Positions 9,219 to 17,514 of a DNA stretch of 64,000 nt are shown piece by piece. The notes beneath the pieces are model-generated. The model searched no databases and was not told the origin of the DNA. It saw only the letters and a program-made list of their open reading frames with translations. The number at the start of each line of letters is the position of its first letter. Position 1 is the first letter of the stretch. The DNA comes from Leuconostoc lactis (lineage in GTDB: Bacteria; Bacillota; Bacilli; Lactobacillales; Lactobacillaceae): contig NZ_CP042420.1 in the NCBI RefSeq assembly GCF_007954625.1, forward strand, positions 752,501 to 816,500, in the 5' to 3' direction. The position numbers and the translations under genes were made by a program.

Positions 9219-9569
9219 ATGGCTAATAATTGGCTAGATATCGCACTAACGCAGTTGGGGAAAACATACCAGTCCTCAGGTGCGTTTGTTGCTTTTGTCA
9301 TGAATACATCCAACATCAAAGCTGATGGTCAAACGGGTCACTGGTCACAAGACCTGATTGATTTACTTTATGATGTGTATGAACTCAATACCGTTGAAAA
9401 TACGCGGCCCGGAGATTTGTTGTTTTGGGGGATTCCCGAACAGCCTTATAGTGTTGGCATCTATGTCGGTGGCAGTCATTACATTGCTGTTGATGAGAAT
9501 GACGCCCAGGTTAAGATTCAAACGCTGAGTCAGAGTTGGTATCCGACATTTGCTGGAACAGTCCTTTAG
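9219..9569 (+). CDS. NlpC/P60-like protein lacking the catalytic Cys and His
   Basis: 116 residues resembling the NlpC/P60 fold: GKTYQSSGAFVAFVM (residues 14-28) sits where the family has G-x-x-Y-...-D-C-S-G-F-V, RPGDLLFW (63-70) matches the P-G-D-L-V-F-F strand, and YSVGIYVGGSHYIAV matches H-V-G-I-Y-I-G. The catalytic Cys is replaced by Ser (S19) and the His before VGIY by Ser (S78), so peptidase activity is unlikely. There is no signal peptide and no clear Shine-Dalgarno; it begins 10 bases after the CAP gene and may be coupled to it. A binding or regulatory role for the wall is inference. Confidence 0.55.
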   Translation: MANNWLDIALTQLGKTYQSSGAFVAFVMNTSNIKADGQTGHWSQDLIDLLYDVYELNTVENTRPGDLLFWGIPEQPYSVGIYVGGSHYIAVDENDAQVKIQTLSQSWYPTFAGTVL

Positions 9570-9599
9570 ATTTGGTTTGAAACCAAAAAGAAATGTAAT

Positions 9600-9635
9600 T
9601 GTCACAAAAGACATTTAAAACACTTTTTTGTGACA
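9600..9635 (+). repeat. Inverted repeat between the NlpC-like and second CAP gene
   Basis: TGTCACAAAA (9600-9609) and TTTTGTGACA (9626-9635), a perfect 10-bp inverted repeat with a 16-base spacer. No T-run follows, so it looks more like an operator or RNA hairpin than a standard terminator. Confidence 0.5.
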
Positions 9636-9773
9636 TGTTTGTGTTCTTGATAACGAAGTGAAAAGAATGCACAACATCTACGTTATGCTAATTTGGTACA
9701 CTTATCATTGTCGAGAAGACCTCAAACAATGATACTTAATCAAGTCTTTAACTTTTAAGGAGTTACCTATATT

Positions 9774-10814
9774 ATGAAAACATCCACTATGCTTAAATCT
9801 GCTGTTGCTGCCGGCGCATTTGCTGTTGCTGGTGTGGCAACTGCCAATGCTGATACAATTACTGTTCAAGCTGGTGATACATTATCAAAGTTAGCACGTG
9901 CAAATGGCACAACTGTTGATGCCTTAGCAAAGGCCAACGGTCTTTCAAATCCCAACTTGATTTTTGTTGGGCAACAATTACAAACTGAAGGAACTGCTAA
10001 CGCTGCAGCGTTAGCTCAACCAGCTGCAACGCAACAAGCAACTTCAGCCCCAGCAGCTGCTAATGGTACTTATACAGTGAAGGCTGGCGACACATTGAAC
10101 CGTATCGCCGCTGCTAACGGCACATCAGTTGCCGCACTTGCTACTGCTAACGGTATTCAAAACATTAACTTGATTGCGGTTGGTCAAGTATTGAAGTTGT
10201 CTGCTGATGCAACTGCCCCAGCAGCAGCACCGGCTCAACCAGCTGCGCCAGCGCAAACACAACAAGCAGCGCCAGCCCAACCAGCTGCTTCTGGTAGTGT
10301 TCCTGATGATGTGAAATACATTGCAGCGGCTGATACAAACCGTGATGGCTTTATGACAGCTGCTGAATACTTGGCTTATCAAGCTAATGGTGGCACAACT
10401 GCCCCAGCAGCTCCTGCAGCCCCAGCGCCAGCAGCACCACAAGTAACGCAAGTTTCAACAGCCGGTAACTCAGCTGCAGCAACGATGTTGAATTCATTGA
10501 ACGCATTGCGTGCGTCATTGGGACTACGTCCAGTAACTTTGGATGCTGGTTTGTCAGCGCAAGCACAATCACGTGCTTACAACGCTGTTGCAAATGGTGG
10601 TTTGCCAACAAACCACTTCCGTACAAATGGTGAAGTCGTTGCCATTGGTTTTGGTTTCAACCAAGTAATCAGTGCTTGGTACAACGAAACAGGCATGATG
10701 ACAAATGGTACACCAGGGCACCGTATGTGGGTCACTAACCCACGCGCAACATCAGTTGGTTTTGGTGTTGTTGGTGGCACAATTGTTGCCGTATCTAACG
10801 TTGGTCAATACTAA
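9774..10814 (+). CDS. Secreted LysM(2)-EF-hand(1)-CAP domain protein
   Basis: 346-residue paralogue of the 7838-9208 product. Signal peptide with cleavage near ANA/DT (25-27), LysM domains at about 28-71 and 99-143, an Ala/Pro/Gln-rich linker, a single EF-hand loop D187-E198 (DTNRDGFMTAAE), and a CAP domain (about 236-346) with H281, E287, E305 and H316 in the tetrad positions. The two proteins share the C-terminal GTPGHxMW and end in VGQY/AGQY. Shine-Dalgarno AAGGAG precedes ATG 9774. It probably anchors to peptidoglycan and binds calcium; biochemical role unknown. Closed by its own terminator. Confidence 0.85.
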   Translation: MKTSTMLKSAVAAGAFAVAGVATANADTITVQAGDTLSKLARANGTTVDALAKANGLSNPNLIFVGQQLQTEGTANAAALAQPAATQQATSAPAAANGTYTVKAGDTLNRIAAANGTSVAALATANGIQNINLIAVGQVLKLSADATAPAAAPAQPAAPAQTQQAAPAQPAASGSVPDDVKYIAAADTNRDGFMTAAEYLAYQANGGTTAPAAPAAPAPAAPQVTQVSTAGNSAAATMLNSLNALRASLGLRPVTLDAGLSAQAQSRAYNAVANGGLPTNHFRTNGEVVAIGFGFNQVISAWYNETGMMTNGTPGHRMWVTNPRATSVGFGVVGGTIVAVSNVGQY

Positions 10815-10823
10815 TAAAATCTT

Positions 10824-10852
10824 TAAAGACGCCCTTGTCGGCGTCTTTTTTT
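10824..10852 (+). terminator. Terminator after the second CAP gene
   Basis: AAAGACGCC / GGCGTCTTT stem with CTTGTC loop followed by T7. Confidence 0.85.
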
Positions 10853-10882
10853 GTATAATAGTAGGTAGAGGAACATAGTCTT

Positions 10883-12136
10883 ATGACATTAGTCTTTACA
10901 ACACTAACACCAGAAGAATATAACCAATTTGAATTACAGCAGCCATTGGGTAGCTATACGCAATCTGTTTTACAATATCACCTTTTGCGTCAACGCCAGC
11001 GTGACGCATTTTTGTTGGGTGTTAAAGATGATGACACAATCGTTGCGGCGGCATTAGTCACCACCGAAATGACACGTTTTGGACAGGTCTATCTGTTTGA
11101 TCGTGGGCCGTTGATGGATTTCAATGATCGTGAGTTGCTGGCATTTTTTGCTCGGTCGGTGCGTCGTTTTGCTAAAAAGCAAGGGGCGCTCTATATCATT
11201 TGGCGTCCGAATATCACTTATGCCGATACGGATGATAAGGGGCAATTAATTGGCGGTACAAATGATCAGTTCTTAACGATGATGACGACTGCAGGCTTCA
11301 CACATGAGCCATTCCAATTTGGTATGTCAACTACTGGGTCGCCAACTTGGGAATATGTGAAGCCATTAGCTGGCTTAGATAATGAGCGAGAGATTCGCCA
11401 ATCTTACACGAAGAACGCACAATATTATTTAAAGAAGAATCAGCAATTTGGCATTCAATTACGCGAATTATCACGGGAAGAGTTACCGGCGTTTAAACAG
11501 TTAACCCAAACGACTGCAGACCGGCTTCACTATCATGATAAAGACTTATCGTTTTATGAGGCGATTTATGATAATTATGGTGACGACGCGACCTTTATTT
11601 TTGCGGAATTGAACTTCGAACGCTACATAGCGGAAGAAAACGACAAAATTGCGGCGTTGGATCAAAAGTTAGCTAAAATTCAAGAAAAAATTGATAAATA
11701 TCCGCATCAGGATAAGTTTAAGCGGCAATTTGCCGAATTTGATGATCAAAAGCAACATCACATTAAGCGTGTTGAAAAAGCCAACCAACAATTTGCAGCC
11801 GCCGGTCAAGCAACGGTTGTTGTTGCTGGGGCACTGTTTATTGCGCAACCACAAGAAATGACCTATTTGTATTCTGGTACATATGAGGCTTATATGGATT
11901 ACTATGCACCATATCAGATCCAAGATGCGATGATTCAACGGGCAGTGGCGCAGGGCATACCGCTTTATAATTTTTATGGTATTTCAGGCCGGTTTGATGG
12001 CTCTGATGGTGTGTTAGGCTTTAAAACAGCATTTGCTGGACATGCGCGTCAGTTAGTCGGCGACTTTATTTTACCGGTGAATGGCACAAAATACCGGCTT
12101 TACCGGTTACTAAAGCGTTTAACAGGCCGCGGTTAA
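10883..12136 (+). CDS. FemABX-family peptidoglycan bridge aminoacyltransferase
   Basis: 417 residues, the usual FemX/MurM size. Two GNAT-like lobes are interrupted by a charged coiled-coil arm (about residues 250-312, ENDKIAALDQKLAKIQEKI...), as in Fem proteins. Segments such as FDRGPLMDFND, SYTKNAQYYLKKN and YNFYGISGRFDGSDGVLGFKTAF are characteristic. The enzyme uses aminoacyl-tRNA to add the first amino acid of the lipid II interpeptide bridge at the inner membrane face. Shine-Dalgarno AGAGGA lies about 10 bases before ATG 10883. It sits in the cell-wall gene block; which amino acid it adds (Ala or Ser in related genera) is not readable. Confidence 0.85.
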   Translation: MTLVFTTLTPEEYNQFELQQPLGSYTQSVLQYHLLRQRQRDAFLLGVKDDDTIVAAALVTTEMTRFGQVYLFDRGPLMDFNDRELLAFFARSVRRFAKKQGALYIIWRPNITYADTDDKGQLIGGTNDQFLTMMTTAGFTHEPFQFGMSTTGSPTWEYVKPLAGLDNEREIRQSYTKNAQYYLKKNQQFGIQLRELSREELPAFKQLTQTTADRLHYHDKDLSFYEAIYDNYGDDATFIFAELNFERYIAEENDKIAALDQKLAKIQEKIDKYPHQDKFKRQFAEFDDQKQHHIKRVEKANQQFAAAGQATVVVAGALFIAQPQEMTYLYSGTYEAYMDYYAPYQIQDAMIQRAVAQGIPLYNFYGISGRFDGSDGVLGFKTAFAGHARQLVGDFILPVNGTKYRLYRLLKRLTGRG

Positions 12137-12198
12137 ACAGTGTTTTGAGATTGATCGCGATAAAATCATTGGTTTTATCTGTATGAGGAGGCAATTTT

Positions 12199-12876
12199 AT
12201 GGAATTGACACATTTTGGACATGCAGCATTACGGATCGTGTCAGATGGCACAACGATCTTAGTGGATCCGTTTATCACGCAAAACCCTTTTTTAAATCAC
12301 GCTGATGAACTAGTTGAGACACTGGCGGCTGATTTTATTATCGTGACCCATCCTCATGCAGATCATGTGGGCGACACGTTGGCGATTGCACAACGTACAG
12401 GGGCCACAATTGTTGTCTTAGCAGATACGCACTATGATTTTTTGGCGACCAACGACTTGCCGGTTATTGCGCCTAATTTTGGCGGTGAGGTGCAACTCAC
12501 CCCAACCATTAAAGTTAAATTCTACCCAGCCTGGCATGCGGTGACGACTGATGGACATGCTAGTATGTCGGCAGGATTTGCCTTAACTATTGAAGGCAAA
12601 TTATTGTATTTTGCAGGCGATACGGGGTTGTATTCTGATTTAAAATTGGTAGCATTGCGACAGCCAGTGGATATGGCGTTTTTGCCCATTGGTGGCTATT
12701 ATACGATGACACAAGATGATGCCTTGATTGCAGCGAGTTTCTTAACGGCAGCGCACGTGCTGCCAATCCACTACGATACTTTTCCAAAAATTAAAGCTGA
12801 TGTGACGCGTTTTATTGCTGACTTACCGGCTGGTGTTGGCTTCAAACCAGCGATTGGTCAACCCTTTAATTTTTAG
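12199..12876 (+). CDS. UPF0173-type metallo-beta-lactamase-fold hydrolase
   Basis: 225 residues with the family start ELTHFGHAALRI, the metal motif THPHADHVGD near residues 53-62, FAGDTGLYSD for the bridging Asp, and AAHVLPIHYDTFP with the last metal His. This matches the YtkL/UPF0173 group of metal-dependent hydrolases, usually about 225 residues, whose substrate is not established. ATG 12199 has GAGGAG upstream. It is 62 bases after the Fem gene and directly before the LCP gene. Confidence 0.85.
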   Translation: MELTHFGHAALRIVSDGTTILVDPFITQNPFLNHADELVETLAADFIIVTHPHADHVGDTLAIAQRTGATIVVLADTHYDFLATNDLPVIAPNFGGEVQLTPTIKVKFYPAWHAVTTDGHASMSAGFALTIEGKLLYFAGDTGLYSDLKLVALRQPVDMAFLPIGGYYTMTQDDALIAASFLTAAHVLPIHYDTFPKIKADVTRFIADLPAGVGFKPAIGQPFNF

Positions 12877-12911
12877 TGGTATAATGATTAAATATTTAAT
12901 TGGGGGCCAGT

Positions 12912-14096
12912 ATGGACAATGAAATCATGAGCCGGTCAGCACGGCGTGAACAACAGCAACAAACACCACAGATGCCAAATGGTGGCGGGCAGCCACCAAA
13001 AAAGCCGCGTCGGCGTCGTAAATGGTGGCGCTGGTTATTGGGATTAATCGTGGTACTCGGTATTATTGGTGGGATCGTCTTTGCTACGATTTTAGGTAAC
13101 GTCCACAAGTCAGTGGATAAGATGTATCGTAGTGCTGATGTTACCAAAGCACGTAATGTCACTGATCTCTTGAAAGCGGGGAAGCCGTTTTCAATGCTTG
13201 TCTTAGGGACTGATACTGGGGCGTTAAAGCGTGATCGTACTGGCTTAACTGACTCGATGATGCTCATTACGGTGAACCCAAAGACGAAAACAACGACGAT
13301 GATGTCGATTCCACGGGATATCATGGTCGCCATTGCTGGAGCAGAATCGACTTTCCCACAAAAGTTAAACGCAGCCTTTCCAATTGCTGGGGTGGGTGCG
13401 ACAATCACGACCTTACAAAACTATCTAAACGTGCCGATTGACTTTTATGTGTTGGTGAACATGGGTGGTTTAGAAAAGTTGATTGATCAAGTTGGCGGTG
13501 TGCAAGTGGTCTCCCCATTGACTTTTACTTATACGCCAGAAGCAGATACAACACCTGAAACCTTTAAATACTTTAAGGGCAAATCACAGTTTGAATATGC
13601 CAAGGATGGTAAAAATTTCAAATCCTATACCACCATGGATGGTAATGCCGCTTTGTCATTTTCGCGAATGCGTTATGAAGATCCGCAAGGCGATTATGGT
13701 CGCCAGTTACGGCAACGTCTCGTTTTGCAAGCATTACTGAAAAAATCAGCTAGTGTATCAACGCTGTTGAACGACAAGTTTATGGCCTCGATTGCAACAA
13801 ACGTTGAAACCGATATGACTTACAATGATCTGATGAATCTAGCCAAGAAATATATGCCGGCAACTAAAAAGCAAGTGTCTGAACATATGCAAGGTGTTGG
13901 TGACATGTATGCTGGGGTTAGTTACCAAATGGTACCTGAATCGGAGAAACAACGTGTGACGAATAAATTACGACAATCACTAGACTTACCGGCTAAAAAG
14001 ACTGGGACGCAGTTTGGGAGTGCGGTACCAGCGTCTGATTACTGGATTGCTGAGCGAAATCTTAACGTGATTAACGAAACACTAGATCCGCAATAA
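12912..14096 (+). CDS. LytR-CpsA-Psr (LCP) family cell-wall glycopolymer ligase
   Basis: 394 residues from ATG 12912 (GGGGG upstream; an in-frame TTG at 12900 is less likely). A basic, Pro/Gln-rich cytoplasmic tail ends in KKPRRRRKWW, one transmembrane helix follows (about residues 40-62), then the extracellular LCP domain: VLGTDTG, DRTGLTDSMMLITVNP, MMSIPRD and SFSRMRYEDPQGDYGRQLRQR, the Arg/Asp-rich polyprenyl-phosphate pocket. LCP proteins attach teichoic acids or capsular polymers to peptidoglycan. Its place beside fem, CAP and PAP2 genes fits an envelope role. Confidence 0.92.
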   Translation: MDNEIMSRSARREQQQQTPQMPNGGGQPPKKPRRRRKWWRWLLGLIVVLGIIGGIVFATILGNVHKSVDKMYRSADVTKARNVTDLLKAGKPFSMLVLGTDTGALKRDRTGLTDSMMLITVNPKTKTTTMMSIPRDIMVAIAGAESTFPQKLNAAFPIAGVGATITTLQNYLNVPIDFYVLVNMGGLEKLIDQVGGVQVVSPLTFTYTPEADTTPETFKYFKGKSQFEYAKDGKNFKSYTTMDGNAALSFSRMRYEDPQGDYGRQLRQRLVLQALLKKSASVSTLLNDKFMASIATNVETDMTYNDLMNLAKKYMPATKKQVSEHMQGVGDMYAGVSYQMVPESEKQRVTNKLRQSLDLPAKKTGTQFGSAVPASDYWIAERNLNVINETLDPQ

Positions 14097-14100
14097 ACAA

Positions 14101-14128
14101 AAAACGGTTACAGATGTAATCGTTTTTT
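14101..14128 (+). terminator. Terminator after the LCP gene
   Basis: AACGGTTAC / GTAATCGTT stem followed by T-rich tract. Confidence 0.7.
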
Positions 14129-14213
14129 TACGTCTTCTAGATATATTGCTGACGTAATAACGATAATGCTTGGGTACAATAAAGGTGTTGAATAAAAGAA
14201 ATGGAGATGGCTC

Positions 14214-15230
14214 ATGCAGGTAGCAGGGGATACTTTACAATACCACGACGTTCAATTTGGTGAACGACACAAACGGCACGTCTTTCACACGACACCGGCG
14301 GAAAAACGGGTGGTGCTCGTTTTGTTAGGTATCGGGGCGTTATCATTAGTGATTGCAACATTTTTTGATAAAAATGTGACGCAAGTGATCATGGATCAAA
14401 ACTCAATTTTTGGTAATTTGTTTCAAAACTATGCGGATCAAGGGGCACAAGTCGTGACTTTCACCGCTGCTGAAGTGATTGCGTGGTTTATTTGGCGCCG
14501 GATCGATGATGTAGTGATTAAGTACATCATGACTGCCGGTATGCTTATCTTGGCATTTAACCAAATGTTGTCGCTATTGCAAGATGCGCTAAGCTACACT
14601 TTCTCAATGTTAAATAATATTCAAAAAGGTGTCCCAATGGGGATTGCTAACAATACCGCAGCGGTACAAAATTACCCCGAAGCATTACGCTGGGGGTTGG
14701 CGATTATCTTGACTGCGGCACTATCACTGATCTTTGCCAATTGGCTTAACAAAAAGTCAGATGACGATATGAACTATCTGATTGTTGTGGCTGTTGTTGG
14801 TATTGCAACTGTTTTCATTGCCCAAACCATGATTGGTGAAATGAAAACCTTATGGGGGCGTTTTCGACCTTATGAAATGACGACCGTGTCTGGGCAGACA
14901 TTTAGTGAATTTACGCCTTGGTATCATATGAATGCTGCCAATGGTCATAATTCATTCCCGTCAGGTCATACGATGTCGGGTTGGTTATTCTTATATTTGG
15001 CCTTGTTTGTCCCACGAGAAAACATTTCCGCACAAAAGAAAATGACGATTTTTGGGATTGCGATGGGCATTTTAACTGGTTTGAGTCGCGTGCGAATTGG
15101 GGCGCACTGGTTGAGTGATGTGACAGTTTCTAGCATTTTGACCGGCCTATTAATCTTTGCGGCCAGTCGCTTAATCGGGGCACATTTTGTTGAAAACCGA
15201 TCAACATTGCGCCAGTTATCCTACGAATAA
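14214..15230 (+). CDS. PAP2-family membrane phosphatase
   Basis: 338-residue polytopic protein. The three PAP2 signatures are present in the second half: LWGRFRPYE (KxxxxxxRP-like), NSFPSGHTM (PSGH) and SRVRIGAHWLSDV (SRxxxxxHxxxD). Such enzymes dephosphorylate lipid phosphates, for example undecaprenyl diphosphate recycling. The N-terminal region has extra membrane segments and a hydrophilic start of about 30 residues, so it is longer than a minimal PAP2 enzyme. Shine-Dalgarno ATGGAG precedes ATG 14214. Monocistronic between two terminators. Confidence 0.88.
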   Translation: MQVAGDTLQYHDVQFGERHKRHVFHTTPAEKRVVLVLLGIGALSLVIATFFDKNVTQVIMDQNSIFGNLFQNYADQGAQVVTFTAAEVIAWFIWRRIDDVVIKYIMTAGMLILAFNQMLSLLQDALSYTFSMLNNIQKGVPMGIANNTAAVQNYPEALRWGLAIILTAALSLIFANWLNKKSDDDMNYLIVVAVVGIATVFIAQTMIGEMKTLWGRFRPYEMTTVSGQTFSEFTPWYHMNAANGHNSFPSGHTMSGWLFLYLALFVPRENISAQKKMTIFGIAMGILTGLSRVRIGAHWLSDVTVSSILTGLLIFAASRLIGAHFVENRSTLRQLSYE

Positions 15231-15247
15231 GCGATCAGCATTACCCT

Positions 15248-15277
15248 AACGACAGATCATAAAGGTCTGTCGTTTTT
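15248..15277 (+). terminator. Terminator after the PAP2 gene
   Basis: CGACAGA / TCTGTCG stem followed by T5. Confidence 0.8.
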
Positions 15278-15386
15278 AATATTGTGCCAAACCGTCTTCA
15301 TAATGAGATTGTAATATGCTTAGATGCCCGTTTGATAGGCTTATTTGTTATACTAGTAAGTAATAAATTATTTCTAGGATAGGCAG

Positions 15387-16307
15387 ATGAGCTATTTAGC
15401 TATTGTTGATCTCGGTAGTAATTCAGCCAGAATGGTTGTGGAATCACTACACGAAGATGGGACGTATACGGAAATTATCCGTGAAAAACAAGATACGCGC
15501 ATTGCCCAGGGGATGGGAGCAGAGCAGATTTTAAAAGAAGTGCCCATGGCGCGTACGATTGCGGCACTCAAACATTTTCAATCGGTCTATGCACCGTTTT
15601 CACCAACCGTGATTGCTATTACGACGGCTGCTGTTCGCGTGGCGAAAAATCAAGCAGCGTTCTTAGCGCGCGTTGAACGTGAGACAGGTCTCCAATTTCG
15701 CGTGTTGACGGGGGAAGAAGAGGCCTACTATGATTATTTGGGTGTGGTGTCAACGTTACCGATTAAAGATGCCGTTATATTAGATACGGGTGGGGCTTCA
15801 GTTGAATTAATTGGGGTATCGGCTGGTCAAGATAAAGCGGCCATTAGTTTACCTTTTGGGGCGGTGACGCTATCGGAAAAGTTCCATTTGGCAAATGACA
15901 TTGATCAAGCCAATATTACCGCGGCATGTGCCGATATCTTATCACAGTATCAGACGTTACCTTGGTTGAAAAAATATATCGGGCAACAGGTGGTCTTGTT
16001 GGGGGGCGCTAATCGTTCACTTGCCCGAATGGGTCAAAAATTGTCGCCTAATCAAGCGGCGATGCCGTTACAAGGGTTTGATATGTCGGTTGAGAAAGTA
16101 CAACAAATCTTTTCCCACTTACGTCAAATGAGCCGGTCAGAACGTGAACGCATGGCTGGTTTAGAAGTATCACGGGCTGATATTATTGTCAGCGGCTTAT
16201 TGCCCTTGTTGAATTTAATGACAGTCATACACTCACCGAACGTTATTTTTTCGGAAAGTGGCGTGCGTGAGGGGTTAATTGCAGAAATGATGAAAAATAA
16301 TGCCTAA
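15387..16307 (+). CDS. ppx: Exopolyphosphatase / Ppx-GppA family phosphatase
   Basis: 306 residues, the short Ppx form lacking a C-terminal HD domain. The actin-like ATPase phosphate-binding motifs are visible: AIVDLGSNSARMVV at residues 4-17, TAAVRVAKN, GEEEAYYDYLG and LDTGGASVELI. It hydrolyses polyphosphate or pppGpp; which one is not decidable here. It is the first gene of a four-gene operon; its last 8 bases overlap the mvaA start. Confidence 0.9.
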   Translation: MSYLAIVDLGSNSARMVVESLHEDGTYTEIIREKQDTRIAQGMGAEQILKEVPMARTIAALKHFQSVYAPFSPTVIAITTAAVRVAKNQAAFLARVERETGLQFRVLTGEEEAYYDYLGVVSTLPIKDAVILDTGGASVELIGVSAGQDKAAISLPFGAVTLSEKFHLANDIDQANITAACADILSQYQTLPWLKKYIGQQVVLLGGANRSLARMGQKLSPNQAAMPLQGFDMSVEKVQQIFSHLRQMSRSERERMAGLEVSRADIIVSGLLPLLNLMTVIHSPNVIFSESGVREGLIAEMMKNNA

Positions 16308-17514
16308 AAAATATTACGAATTGACGCCAGATGAACGTTTGGCGTCTTTGAATTTAGATGAACAAACGGTGCAAGCGTGGCATGCCAATCAAAGTGCGAC
16401 CAATGCACAAATTGTGGAAAACTACATTAGTGATTTTCGTGTGCCGATGGGTGTACTAAAAGATATTATCGTTGCTGATCGACATGTGACGGTGCCAATG
16501 GCCACAGAAGAACCCAGTGTGATTGCCGCGGCTAATCACGGGGCCAAACTATTGAATCAAGGTGGCGGTGTGACAGTGCGTTTGCCAGAACGAACGGCGC
16601 TCATTGGCCAATTGTTATTTTCTGGGGTGGCTTATGACGAATTGGCAGCGTTTGTTGCGCGTCAACAAGCGGCGTTTTTTACTGTTGCGCAAGAAGCAAA
16701 ACCCTCTATTTATCGGCGTGGTGGTGGATTGCTATCGGTAACCGCCCGTGCAGTGTCGGCCACAAGTGTGAGTGTCGACTTTGCAATCGATACACGTGAT
16801 GCCATGGGGGCTAACATTGTCAATACAATTTTAGAAGCTGAGCAAGCGCTATTTGCAGACTTTCAGGCACAATTTGTCGGGGCCATCTTATCTAATTATG
16901 CCACTGCACAATGCGTGACGGTGACGGGACGGGTGCCAATCACCAGTATTGGCGGCCAGGCAGTTGCAAAACGGCTCGTGCAACTCAATCAATTTGGTCA
17001 TCAAGATGTTTACCGCGCTACAACTGAAAATAAAGGCCTATTTAATGGTATTGGGGCGGTGACGCTGGCAACAGGCAATGATTGGCGAGCAGTTGAAGCG
17101 GCTGGGCATGCCTTTGCCAGTCAGAGCGGACGCTATCAGTCCTTAACGACCTGGACCATTGATGGGGACTTTTTGGCAGGTCAGTTAACGATGCCGATTT
17201 CGGTTGGCACTGTTGGTGGGGCCATTTCGGCAATGCCACAAGCACAGCGGGCCTTAGCGATTGTGGCACCGCAAACGGCTGATGAACTCCGTGGGATTAT
17301 TTTGGCTGTTGGGTTGGCTCAAAATTTGGCGGCACTCAAAGCGATTGCGGATGGGGGTATTCAAAAGGGCCACATGAAAATGCATTATCGTGCCTTAGCC
17401 TTGCAGGTTGGCGCGCATGACGATGAAATTGCCACATTGGTCACACAATTACAGGCGGCGGCGCAAGTAGATGCAGCCGTTGCAACAAACCTACTAAGGG
17501 AGATGAGAAAATGA
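16300..17514 (+). CDS. mvaA: Hydroxymethylglutaryl-CoA reductase, class II
   Basis: 404 residues, fitting bacterial class II HMG-CoA reductases. Visible segments: ENYISDFRVPMGV (41-52), PMATEEPSVIAAANHGAK (active-site Glu at 70-72 region), DAMGANIVNT (167-176, CoA/NAD site), ENKGLFNGIGAV, and KGHMKMH near residue 352 with the catalytic His. It makes mevalonate for isoprenoids, which Gram-positive cocci of this lineage synthesise by the mevalonate pathway. Overlaps ppx by 8 bases and its TGA overlaps the next ATG. Confidence 0.95.
   Translation: MPKKYYELTPDERLASLNLDEQTVQAWHANQSATNAQIVENYISDFRVPMGVLKDIIVADRHVTVPMATEEPSVIAAANHGAKLLNQGGGVTVRLPERTALIGQLLFSGVAYDELAAFVARQQAAFFTVAQEAKPSIYRRGGGLLSVTARAVSATSVSVDFAIDTRDAMGANIVNTILEAEQALFADFQAQFVGAILSNYATAQCVTVTGRVPITSIGGQAVAKRLVQLNQFGHQDVYRATTENKGLFNGIGAVTLATGNDWRAVEAAGHAFASQSGRYQSLTTWTIDGDFLAGQLTMPISVGTVGGAISAMPQAQRALAIVAPQTADELRGIILAVGLAQNLAALKAIADGGIQKGHMKMHYRALALQVGAHDDEIATLVTQLQAAAQVDAAVATNLLREMRK

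Noticed and set aside
12896-13408. Minus-strand ORF of 170 codons opposite the LCP gene
   Set aside because: Mirror of a GC-rich coding frame, no start signal, and LCP on the + strand is certain.
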